DNA of 64,000 bases from DATAXP01 sp036272935 (GCA_036272935.1 DATAXP010000032.1:1-64000); one strand, 5' to 3'; numbered from the stretch's first letter, positions 45,840 through 57,543 are shown. The notes: generated from the sequence alone by a model not told the origin. Made by a program: numbers and translations.

Positions 45840-45894
45840 TGCCGCTGTCGATCGCTGTGCCCCGACGATCCACCCAGCGCTGGTAGGTCGTGTG

Positions 45895-45944
45895 CTTCAT
45901 CCGTGTGTATCCGCGTTCATCTGTGGTTTCTGCCACTTCGACCC
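45895..45944. repeat. single arm of the CGCGTTCATCTG-type element
   Basis: The stretch reads CTTCATCCGTGTGTATCCGC then GTTCATCTGTGG. It resembles the inner right arm of the palindrome at 5229-5258 (ATCTGCGTTCATCTGCG...). No facing arm is nearby, so it is a half element. It lies upstream of the pyruvate phosphate dikinase gene. Confidence 0.6.
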
Positions 45945-46021
45945 TCCTTGACGCTCGAAATTCGCACTGCTAAGCTCTTGCGCTCAATTTGTTTACATCC
46001 ATTTCCGTGCGAGCTCGAAAC

Positions 46022-48757
<2,736 letters not shown>

Positions 48758-48898
48758 TCGCAATTAGCAATCAACATCAATGGCTATTTGTCCGACACCG
48801 AGAAATCGAGGGGCGTGCATTTCTTCGGCGCCGTAGCGGTATAATCCAAGTATGACAGCGGACAACTTCGACCGCACGCTAAGGGCGCCATGTAATCC

Positions 48899-49438
48899 TC
48901 ACTTGGCAATCGTCATGCCGACGATCGTGAGGCCGAGGATCGCTGCGATCTCGGCGAGGTTGAGGATCATGCCGACGATGGCCATCCATTTGTTCGAGAT
49001 GGTCGAGGCCACCTTCACGCCGCCGAGGATCGCGCCCAATAGGTTGAGCGGCACGCCGGCAAAGATGCACAGGCCTGAGATGATCAACAGGGGGTCGTTG
49101 TTCGCCCCAGCTCCCCGGTTGGCGCCGATCGCTGCCACCGCCAGTACGGCGATCCACGCCGGAATACCCAGGATGCCGATCAGAAACGACGTCCACGCGG
49201 CACTCGACGATGCCGCCGCTTGCGCGTCATCCGTAAAGCTCGACGTCTTCGGTGGCGCCCAGCGACTGTCTTGCTCTAGCGCCCCCATCACCTCGGCCAG
49301 CGGCCGCCAGTCGGGCATCCCTTCGCGCCAGCCAAGATCGCCGGAGGCGATCGACCCCTGTGCGAGTTGCGACCGGACCTCGGCCGGCGTGAACGGTCCG
49401 AGCTGCTTACCATCGCGAGCGACGTAGATCGAAAGCAT
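48899..49438 (-). CDS. GYF_2-domain membrane protein
   Basis: A 179-residue protein with an N-terminal GYF_2 domain (about 3-50), typified by IYVARDGKQLGPFTPAEV and WREGMPDWRPL, which in other bacteria mediates protein contacts. A short Ala/Ser linker is followed by three hydrophobic helices (about 84-104, 115-138 and 150-175). Such GYF_2 plus membrane proteins are common in planctomycetes without known function. It starts at ATG 49438, directly after an ATTATGAGTT-type palindrome. It is not obviously in an operon, with lpxA 95 bases upstream on the same strand. Confidence 0.85.
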   Translation of the reverse strand: MLSIYVARDGKQLGPFTPAEVRSQLAQGSIASGDLGWREGMPDWRPLAEVMGALEQDSRWAPPKTSSFTDDAQAAASSSAAWTSFLIGILGIPAWIAVLAVAAIGANRGAGANNDPLLIISGLCIFAGVPLNLLGAILGGVKVASTISNKWMAIVGMILNLAEIAAILGLTIVGMTIAK

Positions 49439-49445
49439 GGGGAGA

Positions 49446-49529
49446 AGTTATGAATTATGAGTTATGAGTTATGAGTTGGGCAACACAGTCGCACGCCCAC
49501 TCATCATTCATAACTCATCACTCATAACG
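49446..49529. repeat. intergenic palindrome, ATGAGTT type
   Basis: The left arm 49446-49478 repeats the word TATGAGT three times. The right arm 49499-49529 holds the complements ATTCATAACTCATCACTCAT. It occupies the gap between the GYF_2 gene and lpxA, which share a direction. Confidence 0.85.
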
Positions 49530-49533
49530 TCGG

Positions 49534-50424
49534 CTAGCCTGCTTTGGCTTGCAGCGTCGGCAGGTCGGTGATCGCCTCGACGCCCATCTTCACGGCGGCG
49601 CCGGGCGGCAGACGGCGTTCGGCGATAATGCCGCGCTTCGACTCGGCCAGGAACGGAGCAAAGTGAGCCGCGGGGCCGGTGGTATACGTCGCGTGCAGGT
49701 GCTCGAGCACGTCGGCCCACTTCAGCCCGCTACGGTAGATGGTGCGATAGGCGTTCTTCAGCTCCAGAATGTCGTCCGCGCTAAGCCCGGCGCGCCGCAG
49801 CCCGATGGTATTGAGGCCCACCACGTAGTCGCTGCCGCCGTCGATGGTGACGAACGGAGGCACGTCCTTCGTGATGCGCGCCAGACCGCCGACCATTGCC
49901 AGCGTCCCGACGCGGCAGAACTGGTGAATGGCGACCGCTCCCGAGATGAACGCGCGATCCTCGATCGTCACGTGTCCGGCCAACAGTGCGTTGTTGGCGA
50001 AGATGGCGTGGTTGCCGATCGTGCAGTCGTGGGCGACATGCGCTCCGACCATGATCAGGTTGTTGTCACCGATGCGCGTCGTGCCGCTCGGGTGCAGGGC
50101 GCGGTGGATGGTGACGTTTTCGCGGATCGTGTTGCCGCAGCCGATGACAAGCTGTCCGGCGTCGCGGCTCATGCGGACGTGCTGCGGCAGTCCGCCGATC
50201 GTGGCGCGTTCGAACACCTTGCAGTCGGCGCCCAGCGTGGTGCCCTGCTTGAGCATGGCGTAGCCGCCGAGCACGCAGCGATCGCCAACGACCACGTCCG
50301 CTTCGATCACCGCATACGGGCCGACCTCAACATCGTGCCCAAGCCGTGCCGTGGGATGCACCACAGCCAAGGGGTGAATGGCCACAACTCGTTCCCCCGC
50401 ATTGATGGTGGGCCTGGCTACCAT
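49534..50424 (-). CDS. lpxA: UDP-N-acetylglucosamine acyltransferase-like (lipid A step 1)
   Basis: A left-handed beta-helix acyltransferase that moves a hydroxyacyl group from acyl-ACP to UDP-GlcNAc, the first step of lipid A synthesis, in the cytoplasm. Hexapeptide repeats run from IHPLAVVHPTARLGHDVEVG to about residue 190. The catalytic His is expected in MVGAHVAHDCTIG, and the C-terminal helices begin RRAGLSADDILELKNAYR. ATG 50424 gives 296 residues, slightly longer than the usual 255-275. ATG 50505 would add 27 non-conserved residues. No other lpx gene is in the window. Confidence 0.93.
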   Translation of the reverse strand: MVARPTINAGERVVAIHPLAVVHPTARLGHDVEVGPYAVIEADVVVGDRCVLGGYAMLKQGTTLGADCKVFERATIGGLPQHVRMSRDAGQLVIGCGNTIRENVTIHRALHPSGTTRIGDNNLIMVGAHVAHDCTIGNHAIFANNALLAGHVTIEDRAFISGAVAIHQFCRVGTLAMVGGLARITKDVPPFVTIDGGSDYVVGLNTIGLRRAGLSADDILELKNAYRTIYRSGLKWADVLEHLHATYTTGPAAHFAPFLAESKRGIIAERRLPPGAAVKMGVEAITDLPTLQAKAG

Positions 50425-50688
50425 GACGGCGTCCGCAGGGACCCTCGCGCAGGCATTGCGAGGCGGCGGCACGTCGGTCTGTGCCGACTTTACCGGCCTG
50501 TCCATGCTTATCGGCTTTGCCGGGCGAGAGGTTTAAGCACAGCAGGCAGAACCTAGCGAAGATGCGAGCTACCAAGCCACGATGCCGCTGCCAGCGTAGG
50601 CCGCGCGTCACCCTGGCGAAACGCCGACCGACTGCTACACTCATGCTTTCACTCACGCACAGCAGCGCATCGATCGAGGTTGGCTCGC

Positions 50689-51009
50689 ATGGCTAGCAAC
50701 GAAGAACTGTACGCGGAAGCGGAAAAGCTGAAGGACCAGGGGAATCTCGAGGCGGCGGTCGCCAAGCTCGAAGAGCTGCTCTCCGCGTCGCCCGACTATG
50801 CCCTGGCCCATTCGGCGCTGGCGGTCTACCTGGGGCGGCTCAAGCGGCATCCCGAGGCGGTACAGCACGCCATCCGCGTTTGCGAGCTGGAGCCGAACGA
50901 CCCGTTCAGCTTCACCGCGCTCAGTGTAATCTACCAGCGTGCCGGCATGATCCCCCAGGCCGAGGACGCCAAGGCTCGCGCCCAAATGATGACCGGCCAT
51001 CGGCACTGA
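50689..51009 (+). CDS. small TPR protein
   Basis: A 106-residue soluble protein of about three tetratricopeptide repeats: ELYAEAEKLKDQGNLEAAVAKLEELLSASPD, then YALAHSALAVYLGRLKRHPEAVQHAIRVCELEPND, then a third ending QAEDAKAR. The spacing and the conserved Ala/Gly/Pro positions are textbook TPR. ATG 50689 is preferred over TTG 50680. It is divergent from lpxA and converges with mfnE (10 bases between stops). A protein-binding adaptor role is inferred from the fold only. Confidence 0.88.
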   Translation: MASNEELYAEAEKLKDQGNLEAAVAKLEELLSASPDYALAHSALAVYLGRLKRHPEAVQHAIRVCELEPNDPFSFTALSVIYQRAGMIPQAEDAKARAQMMTGHRH

Positions 51010-51019
51010 TTCAGAGCGG

Positions 51020-51643
51020 TCATGACGGTGCCGGCACTGCGTTCAGCACCGCCTCGGCAAATGTTTCCGACCGCAGGTCGACGCACCGCACGCGCAGCCT
51101 TCGTGCGGCCCATGGAAAGAACCGATCGACGTAGCCTGCCTCCACCGCATCGGCTAAGGTCCAACCCGGCTCGGGCAGCCGAGACTTGAGCAGCGCCAGT
51201 TCCTCGATCCCGAGCAACTCAGCCACCCGCGCCGCGATGGAGTCGCTCGTCACGTCCCACGACTCAGGCAGGCGTTCGGCCACCAGCCGCGGCTCTTCCT
51301 CCCACAGTACGCGCCAGGGATCGAGCACACACAAGCCGTCGACAAACGCCTCGTTGTCGATTGGGGCGATTCCGGTCAGCGGCACACCAAGCACCGTGGC
51401 GATTCGTCGGGCATTGACAGCCATGGCCGCCACACACATCCAGTGGGCCGTCGAATTGTCCAACTCGAGCGCCTCGTGCCGCTCGCGCAGCCGGTCGACG
51501 GCGGCACCACCACCGACCACAATCGCGCCGCCGGCGATCGCTTGCTGCGCGGACCAGCGCAGCAACCGTGGCACCACATTCGGCAGGTCCAACAGGCTGC
51601 CGCCCAACCTGATCACGCGCGGCGTGAGGGAGATTTCCGTCAT
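51020..51643 (-). CDS. mfnE: MfnE-like amino-acid-kinase-fold protein (methanofuran pathway)
   Basis: A 207-residue AAK-superfamily kinase. MfnE phosphorylates aminomethyl-furanmethyl-phosphate during methanofuran synthesis in archaea. Homologues occur in methylotrophs and planctomycetes with tetrahydromethanopterin-linked C1 pathways. Seen here: VIRLGGSLLDLPNV near the N-terminus, IVVGGGAAVDRLRE, STAHWMCVAAMAVN, and WDVTSDSIAARVAELLG with LLKSRLPEPG, all typical of the family. The ATG at 51643 overlaps the mfnF stop (ATGA), so the two are translated in series. The first two genes of the archaeal pathway (mfnB, mfnC) are not in the window. Confidence 0.85.
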   Translation of the reverse strand: MTEISLTPRVIRLGGSLLDLPNVVPRLLRWSAQQAIAGGAIVVGGGAAVDRLRERHEALELDNSTAHWMCVAAMAVNARRIATVLGVPLTGIAPIDNEAFVDGLCVLDPWRVLWEEEPRLVAERLPESWDVTSDSIAARVAELLGIEELALLKSRLPEPGWTLADAVEAGYVDRFFPWAARRLRVRCVDLRSETFAEAVLNAVPAPS

Positions 51644-52653
51644 CGCTCGCCCCGCTCCCGCGTGAGTTCCGCCAAGGCATGGGCCGGCGCAACACGTGCA
51701 ACGTCTGCTCCCAGCAGTGCCGTCAGATCGACAATCGCCATACTTGGTAGCACTTGTCGAACCGCGCGGCGGGCGAGAAACGCTCCTTCACCGCTCACGA
51801 CGACCGTCATCGGCGGCTCCCCAAGCCGCTCAACGACCTCTCCGATTGCTTCGGCCACAAGGGCGCATTGTGCCGCCGCAACCGCATCTGCGGCGCGCCG
51901 TGCGTCGTTAGCGTCGAACATCGTACGGTCGGCGCAGATCGCCCGGGCGAGCCGATCGTGCGCTCTGGCGCGCGTCGCCGGTCGGCCGTCGGCCGTGGCC
52001 TGATTCTCCGGTTGTTCCGGCAGGTCGCCGATCATTAAATACGCGTCCCAGGTCGTGGCGAACAGCTCCTGGGCCACCCGACATTGGCACTTCCGCCACG
52101 GCAACTTCGCAACGACGCCGCACACCGGGCTGCGTTCGACCCCCGTGTAAACCAACTCGCCGGTCGCGATCCGCTCGGGATCGGTGCTACCACGTGCGGC
52201 AGGGCGACCGTGAACGATTGGAATGATGTCGCACGTTGTGGAACCAATGTCGACGAGCAACCCCACCCCGCCGGTCACGTGCCGCGCTGCATACGCGGCC
52301 AACGCGTGCCAGTTCGATGCGGCGGCTTCCAAGGGCCGGCGGCAAGCCTCGTCGGTCGTCACCCATGTGCCGTCGGTCAAATAGATGCTCACGTCTCGCT
52401 TCCCCGCCGCAGCCGCCAATGCCGTCACAATCGCCTCGACGCCGTGGGCCTTGGTTTCAAAGCAATCGGCCAGTTCGCCGGTCATTGTCGCCACCACATG
52501 CTCAGCCGGCGGCGATGCCGCGATAATCGCGTCCAATTCTTCAGCCAGCCGCTCCGGATGCCGCCACAACGCGAATGGCCGTGACAGCGCGAAGCCGCGT
52601 CCATTGGCCGCCTTCAGGTTCGCGCCGCCGATGTCTAGGGCCAAGATGCTCAC
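51640..52653 (-). CDS. mfnF: MfnF-like hydantoinase/oxoprolinase-family protein (methanofuran pathway)
   Basis: A 337-residue protein of the actin-fold hydantoinase/oxoprolinase-like group that includes MfnF, which joins the furan unit to gamma-glutamyltyramine in methanofuran synthesis. Motifs: the N-terminal LALDIGGANLKAAN (phosphate 1), ATMTGELADCFETKAHGV, LLVDIGSTTCDIIPI (phosphate 2), TGVERSPVC, and TVVVSGEGAFLA near the end. The start is GTG 52653, overlapping the mfnD stop (GTGA). Its position between mfnD and mfnE homologues strongly supports the pathway call. In some bacteria the product is methylofuran, with tyrosine replacing tyramine. Confidence 0.87.
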   Translation of the reverse strand: MSILALDIGGANLKAANGRGFALSRPFALWRHPERLAEELDAIIAASPPAEHVVATMTGELADCFETKAHGVEAIVTALAAAAGKRDVSIYLTDGTWVTTDEACRRPLEAAASNWHALAAYAARHVTGGVGLLVDIGSTTCDIIPIVHGRPAARGSTDPERIATGELVYTGVERSPVCGVVAKLPWRKCQCRVAQELFATTWDAYLMIGDLPEQPENQATADGRPATRARAHDRLARAICADRTMFDANDARRAADAVAAAQCALVAEAIGEVVERLGEPPMTVVVSGEGAFLARRAVRQVLPSMAIVDLTALLGADVARVAPAHALAELTRERGER

Positions 52654-53729
52654 CCAGCGAAACTCCCACTGACGGCGTTAGCCCCCGGCGAGTCGCCGCC
52701 GGCAAAAGTTTCAATGACGCCGACCGTTCCATCGACGCGAAACGCGATCGGCTGCGGGTCGAATGCGATTGTGACCTCGCGCCCCGTGGCCACGTCGAGC
52801 ATTGCCGCGGCAAGGTTGCTGCGACACGCGCGGCGCAGAGCGACATACGACGTCGTGAGCCGCGGATTGATTTCAATCACCACGTCGTCACGCCCACTTG
52901 AGTCGTCCCCCAGCACGAGGTCAACGCCGATGTAACCGAGCGCGCCATCGAGCGTGGCGACGGCCCTGGCTGCCAGCCGCCGAGCGCGCGCAGCCAGTGT
53001 CTCGGGCAGAGGCAACGATCCCCCGTGATAGTGCATCCCATGTTCGAGATCGAGATGTTGGCGGCAAGGTTCCAGGGCGATTTGTTGTTTCGGACCGCAC
53101 AACACGGCTACGCTGCACGGCAGGCCGGAATAGAATCGCTCGATCCGCAGCCTCTCGCCGTGGCAGACAGGAATGTCTGCCCCACGTGTCGCTACGAACC
53201 GAATTCCCTGCGATCCCGCGCCATCGCATGGCTTGGCGACCAGCGGCCAGCCGAGCTCTTCCGGCCAGCGGTCGCCTGGGCCGATAGCGACTCCGCGCGG
53301 CACGGCAACACCATGCGCTGCCAGATGCTCGGCCAGCGCGTGCTTGTCGGCGGCCAGCGCGATGCACGCGGGCGACGGGCTCAGCAATTGGCCGCCGACT
53401 TCTTCAACCGTGCCGGCCGCGCGCTCCAGGCAGCCGCCGGTCTCGGGGGCGATGACAATCGTGTGATCGGCCCGATGGGCATGCTCGCGGAAGGCGGCTT
53501 CCGCTTCGAGCCGTGACGCCACCGTGGTCAACTCGCAGCCGAAGATCGTCGAGCTAGCCAAACGGCAATCGATCAGCCCCGTCAGTTCGATAAAGTCGAT
53601 CGCCGCCAGGTCGGCGCTAAGCGCCGTGAGCATGGCGAGCGCTTCGGTCAGCAGCGGCCGGTGGAGTGGCTCGTCGGAGCCGTCGAAAAGCCCGCCGCCA
53701 GCGATGAACTCGTAGAGAAAAATGCGCAC
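52650..53729 (-). CDS. mfnD: MfnD-like ATP-grasp ligase (methanofuran pathway)
   Basis: A 359-residue ATP-grasp enzyme. MfnD joins glutamate to tyramine in methanofuran synthesis; bacterial homologues may use tyrosine. Motifs: the N-terminal IFLYEFIAGGGL, the ATP-grasp stretch ELGWPLVAKPCDGAGSQG, IERFYSGLPCSVAVL, GYIGVDLVLG, and the metal-binding VIEINPRLTTSYVALR. I chose GTG 53729 because the domain begins at once; TTG 53759 is the outer limit. It is the first gene of a tightly coupled trio with mfnF and mfnE, all overlapping by four bases. Confidence 0.85.
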   Translation of the reverse strand: MRIFLYEFIAGGGLFDGSDEPLHRPLLTEALAMLTALSADLAAIDFIELTGLIDCRLASSTIFGCELTTVASRLEAEAAFREHAHRADHTIVIAPETGGCLERAAGTVEEVGGQLLSPSPACIALAADKHALAEHLAAHGVAVPRGVAIGPGDRWPEELGWPLVAKPCDGAGSQGIRFVATRGADIPVCHGERLRIERFYSGLPCSVAVLCGPKQQIALEPCRQHLDLEHGMHYHGGSLPLPETLAARARRLAARAVATLDGALGYIGVDLVLGDDSSGRDDVVIEINPRLTTSYVALRRACRSNLAAAMLDVATGREVTIAFDPQPIAFRVDGTVGVIETFAGGDSPGANAVSGSFAG

Positions 53730-53822
53730 GCGATCATGCACTCGGATGCGAAGAAACAACCGGGGTGCATGATAGCCGCCGTCGGGGGTTACGTCATGGG
53801 CCGCTCGCCACTCGCGAGCGCT

Positions 53823-54575
53823 TTAAGTCCGCGCCGGCGAGCGGTCCACTTCGGCGATTGCGCGCGGCAAGGCCGGGTGCAGCGCAGCGCGACGCTTCGA
53901 CAGGCGGTGCAGGGCGTCGACAATCATGTCGGCGCATTGCTCGATGCTCCAGCGCGAGCTGTTCAGCACCAGGTCGTAGTTGGCTGGGTCGGCGGCGTCG
54001 CGCTGGAAATGGTCTTTGACGAACCGTAGTTGTTGCCGCTCGATGCTGTCGAGTTCGTGCTCGGCGGCACGTGTCGTGACGGAGCGTTCATGGCACAGCG
54101 TGGTAATGCGATCTTCGCGGGCGGCGACCACCCGCACCCGCAGCGTGCAACTGGGCGGCAGCACAAGCGCCGCGCCGCGGCCGACGATCACGCACTGGCC
54201 GCGAGCCGCCAGGCTGACGATCGTCTCGACCAGGTGCATGACGTACGAGTTCTCGCTCACTTTCGACCCCAGCAGGAACGCCTCGGCAAACTCTTCGAGC
54301 CAACTGACGTGCCGCTCGTCGACCGATTCCAACAAGCTGACGCGCACCTGCATGTCCTGGGCAATCCCTTCGAGCAGCTCGCGATCGTACACGCTCCAGC
54401 CGAGCCGTCGAGCGACTTCGCGGGCAATCTCGCTGCCGTGCGCGCCGAACTGGCGGCTGATGGCGATCGTCGGTGTCGGCGGCACTGCGCAGGTGTCGGC
54501 AGAGTCCGGCTCGTGGCGGGCTTCTCCGTGCAGATACGCGCGAACTAACGACTCGGGAGTCCAACGCTCGAACAT
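53823..54575 (-). CDS. cytidylate-kinase-like family protein
   Basis: A 250-residue P-loop-related protein of the cytidylate kinase-like (Cmk2-type) family. An unusual N-terminal 60 residues precede IAISRQFGAHGSEIAREVARR, the family's phosphate-binding region, followed by YDRELLEGIAQ and CVIVGRGAALVLP. It is not the standard Cmk (it lacks GxSGxGK). The substrate of this family is unclear. The start is ATG 54575, with GGAGG eight bases upstream; an open extension to 54653 exists. It sits 93 bases upstream of mfnD on the same strand. Whether it belongs to the C1 cofactor unit is open. Confidence 0.82.
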   Translation of the reverse strand: MFERWTPESLVRAYLHGEARHEPDSADTCAVPPTPTIAISRQFGAHGSEIAREVARRLGWSVYDRELLEGIAQDMQVRVSLLESVDERHVSWLEEFAEAFLLGSKVSENSYVMHLVETIVSLAARGQCVIVGRGAALVLPPSCTLRVRVVAAREDRITTLCHERSVTTRAAEHELDSIERQQLRFVKDHFQRDAADPANYDLVLNSSRWSIEQCADMIVDALHRLSKRRAALHPALPRAIAEVDRSPART

Positions 54576-54792
54576 GATTCCATCCTCCGACCGAGCGAAA
54601 GCTGTGGTCATCACCGCGAGCGGCGCATAGCGTACGAGCAGCCACTCTATCAAATCAAATACGGGCGCCGGCGGTTGCGGTCAATGCGCATCAGCAGCAT
54701 GACGGAGATTTAACGCCGTGCATAACGGAGGTGTAATGCCACCACGTGGCACATCACCAGCGTCGGTCGATGGCAAGAACCGCCAGCACCCG

Positions 54793-55758
54793 CTACAGAT
54801 CGAGCGCGTCGAGCTGGTCGATCAACCGATCGAGATCGTCCTTGGCCGCCGACGAAGGCTCCGTCTGACGCTTGGGAATGCCGACGCCCATGCCGACCGC
54901 ATCGCGGCCGACGGCGACCAATTCAACGTCGCGCTCGAGCACGGCCGCCTGCAAGGCATCGGGCGCGCCGAACAGTTTGGAAAGGTCGATTTTCAGTCCG
55001 CCCGCTTCGCCATCGGCGCTGCCAGCGATCGCCGGCGACTTGTGCTGCGGGAAGATGATGGCATTGGCCGGGCACACGCGGCTGCACGCCGGGCAACCCT
55101 TGCGGCAGTTGTCGGGCTGCTCGACGAGAATCTTGTCGGCCGCGTCGATACCGTACACGCCAAACAGGCAAAAATCGATGCACTCCAGGCAGTTCGTACA
55201 GCGGCTGTAATCGATCACCGGATACCAGCGCCGCGCGGGCTCCTCATCAATGCGCGCAGGCGCGACAGCCGGTGCCGAATTGACCGCCGGCATGGGCGCG
55301 AGGCTAACCAAATCGACCGTCTTTACCGACGCCTCTGCCACGATCCGGCGCACCTCGTTGACGAACGGCTGCACATCGGTCGCGGCACGCAGGTCGATGC
55401 AATAGATCGCGCGGTTAGGCAGCGGGCGAGTGTCGTTCGACGGCGGCGGCTCCTCGGCATCGTCATCGCCTTCCGCTTCCGACACGAGCAGCGTCGCCCC
55501 CATGCGGCCGCGGATGCCGTTGCGGTCGAGCGTCCAGAATGCCGCGCGCGGATACAACCAGGAGAGCACCACCATGTCGCCCGTGATCCCTTGCAGGCAG
55601 AGCATGCCGGTGCCATCGGTCTTCAGGTCGTACAGGTGCGGCACCACGGTGACTTCGACGCCGCGCTCGCCCAACAGCGCGCCGACCAGGTCCTCTTCAA
55701 GCTTTCGCTTGATCGGATTGGCGCTCTGACCCTGCGAGATGACGACGGAGACGGGCAT
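54793..55758 (-). CDS. protein with two 4Fe-4S clusters and unknown N-terminal domain
   Basis: A 321-residue soluble protein. The N-terminal 145 residues form a unique alpha/beta domain with no motif I recognise. The C-terminal part holds a bacterial-ferredoxin pair: Cys187, 190, 193, 197 ([11 protein letters not shown]) and Cys218, 222, 225, 229 ([13 protein letters not shown]), the latter with a longer first spacing. It should shuttle electrons at low potential. The ATG at 55758 is directly adjacent to the stop of the lipoyl-carrier gene, so the two are coupled. It is the last gene of the ten-gene minus-strand run and the natural electron donor or acceptor for the radical SAM protein. Confidence 0.9.
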   Translation of the reverse strand: MPVSVVISQGQSANPIKRKLEEDLVGALLGERGVEVTVVPHLYDLKTDGTGMLCLQGITGDMVVLSWLYPRAAFWTLDRNGIRGRMGATLLVSEAEGDDDAEEPPPSNDTRPLPNRAIYCIDLRAATDVQPFVNEVRRIVAEASVKTVDLVSLAPMPAVNSAPAVAPARIDEEPARRWYPVIDYSRCTNCLECIDFCLFGVYGIDAADKILVEQPDNCRKGCPACSRVCPANAIIFPQHKSPAIAGSADGEAGGLKIDLSKLFGAPDALQAAVLERDVELVAVGRDAVGMGVGIPKRQTEPSSAAKDDLDRLIDQLDALDL

Positions 55759-56220
55759 CTATTCCTCGTTCATTTGTCCTTTGATGGTTCGTTCGGCCAC
55801 CTTCCACGCATCGGCGAGGTGTACCAGGTATTGTTCCGGCGACAGCAGGCCATCGCCTGGGGCGTCGAGCGCGAACAGCCAGCCGTTGCCGTACGTGTCT
55901 ACATTGATCGTCGAAGGATCGGAAAGCAATCGGGCATTGAACCGCGTGAGGCGACCTGCCAGCGGCGCGTAAAGCTCGCTTTCGGCCTTCGAGCTTTCGA
56001 TCGCGCCGATCGGCTGTCGCTCGCGCAGTTTGGCACCTTCGTCGATCGTCCATTCCAGGAAGTAAACATCTTGCAGCAGCCGCACGGCATAAGCACTGAA
56101 GCCGAAGCGATAACCGCCCGAGGGTTGCTGCTGTGCCCACATGTGATTCTTGGCGTACTGTCGGTCGGTCGGAAACCGCGCGGCGAACTGGCCCATCATG
56201 AAGACCAGCTCCGCGCTCAT
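55759..56220 (-). CDS. glycine-cleavage-H-protein-like lipoyl carrier
   Basis: A 153-residue protein with the H-protein fold. Residues about 22-140 match: YAKNHMW (like YTKEHEW), FGFSAYAVRLLQDVYFLEW, and the lipoylation site Lys78 in ESSKAESELYAPLAG. It is some 25 residues longer than true H-protein, with an extra N-terminus and C-terminus. The other glycine cleavage genes are absent from the window. It lies 10 bases after the radical SAM gene and touches the 4Fe-4S gene. H-protein-like carriers outside the glycine system are known in sulfur oxidation and other pathways. Here the cargo is unknown. Confidence 0.88.
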   Translation of the reverse strand: MSAELVFMMGQFAARFPTDRQYAKNHMWAQQQPSGGYRFGFSAYAVRLLQDVYFLEWTIDEGAKLRERQPIGAIESSKAESELYAPLAGRLTRFNARLLSDPSTINVDTYGNGWLFALDAPGDGLLSPEQYLVHLADAWKVAERTIKGQMNEE

Positions 56221-56230
56221 GGACGCCGCC

Positions 56231-57538
56231 TCATGTATACCGCACCCCTCGGTGCTCCGGTTCGAAGAACGCCGGCAGCAGACCGTCGACGCGCAGCAGC
56301 CCGGCGCGCGACAGCTCGATCTTGTCGCCGTCGATCGTCGCGTAGCCCGCTTCCACGTAGTCGTCCCACACCTCGCGCCAATGCTCGATAATCTCGACAC
56401 CGAACTTGCGGCGGAAATAGCCGGCATCGAGCCGGCCGGTCTTCAGTTGCAGGATCATCTCGCGCACCAGCAACTGGTGCGGCGTGGGTCGCATGCCCCG
56501 CGCCAGCGGCAACTCGCCGCGCTCGAGCGTTTCCAGGTACTGCGACCACTCGGGCAAGTTCTGGTAGTGCACGCCCGAGATGTGGCCGAAGCTCGCCACG
56601 CCGGTGGCCAGCAGGTCGCTGCCGCGCCATAGGTTGTCGCGGTAGCTGAAGCTGACTTTGGGCTGATCTTTCACCAGCGTGTAGGCGCTCGAGATACGGT
56701 AGCCGGCGGCGAGGAACTCGTCGTAGGCGTAGTTGAGCCACGCCCTCTTCGTGGGCCAATCGGCTACCGGCGTCTCGACGTGGTTGCCCAGGATGTCCTT
56801 CGAGTAGACGGTGTTGAACGGCAGCTCCATCTGGTAGATGGTCACGCTATTCGGCGAGAGGCGAATGGTTTTTTGGACCGTGTCGCGCCAGTTGTCCCAG
56901 TTCTCGCCGACCATTCCGCTGATCAGGTCGATGTTGACGTTCGGAAAGCCGAGGCCCGTGATCCAATCCCAAGACTTGAAGATCTCGGCCGAGTGGTGCG
57001 CCCGGCCGTTCTCTTCGAGGATGGCATCGCCGAAGTTCTCGACACCCAGGCTCAGCCGTGTGACGCCGAGCTGCTTGAGCGTGGCAAGCTTCTGCTGCGA
57101 AAGTGTGCCGGGCTCGCACTCGAATGTGACTTCCTCAGCCTGGTTCCAATTGATGTTCGCCCGCAGGCGATCGACCAGCGACGTGAGCTGCTTGGCGCTC
57201 AGGTACGACGGCGTGCCGCCGCCGAAGTAGACGAACCGAAACGGTCGGCCGCCCATCACCGGCAGGCGGCTCACCAGCTCGATCTCGCGGCTCAGGGCGG
57301 CGACGTACCGCTCGACGTCGCCGGCGTTCTTGTCGGTGTAGACGCGGAAGTAGCAGAACTTGCAACGCTTGCGACAGAACGGAATGTGCAAATACAGCCC
57401 CAGCGGCGCGTCGCCCGTCGGCGGCGCGTTCATGGCCGCGCGCACGTCGACCAGCCCCTCGGCTGTCCACTGCGAGAACGGTGGATAGTTCGAGATGAAG
57501 TAGCTGCCGACTTCGGTCTTGGTGGCTTCGGTCGTCAT
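56231..57538 (-). CDS. HemN-family radical SAM protein
   Basis: A 435-residue coproporphyrinogen-oxidase-like radical SAM enzyme. The cluster motif is Cys55, Cys59, Cys62 in PFCRKRCKFCYF (CxxxCxxC without the fourth Cys of true HemN). A SAM-binding VYFGGGTPSYL follows, then LSLGVENFGD, GFPNVNIDLISGMVGE and a HemN-C-like tail. Relatives include HemW (heme chaperone), true HemN and class C methylases or cyclopropanases, and I cannot place it among these. Its neighbours, an H-protein-like carrier and a double 4Fe-4S protein within 10 bases, point to a dedicated task rather than heme synthesis. The gap upstream of it holds a palindrome. Confidence 0.92.
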   Translation of the reverse strand: MTTEATKTEVGSYFISNYPPFSQWTAEGLVDVRAAMNAPPTGDAPLGLYLHIPFCRKRCKFCYFRVYTDKNAGDVERYVAALSREIELVSRLPVMGGRPFRFVYFGGGTPSYLSAKQLTSLVDRLRANINWNQAEEVTFECEPGTLSQQKLATLKQLGVTRLSLGVENFGDAILEENGRAHHSAEIFKSWDWITGLGFPNVNIDLISGMVGENWDNWRDTVQKTIRLSPNSVTIYQMELPFNTVYSKDILGNHVETPVADWPTKRAWLNYAYDEFLAAGYRISSAYTLVKDQPKVSFSYRDNLWRGSDLLATGVASFGHISGVHYQNLPEWSQYLETLERGELPLARGMRPTPHQLLVREMILQLKTGRLDAGYFRRKFGVEIIEHWREVWDDYVEAGYATIDGDKIELSRAGLLRVDGLLPAFFEPEHRGVRYT

Positions 57539-57543
57539 GGAAT

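Noticed and set aside
48836..48850. TATAAT-like promoter on the plus strand
   Set aside because: The expected -35 region has no match, and the frame downstream is antisense to the GYF_2 gene and not coding.
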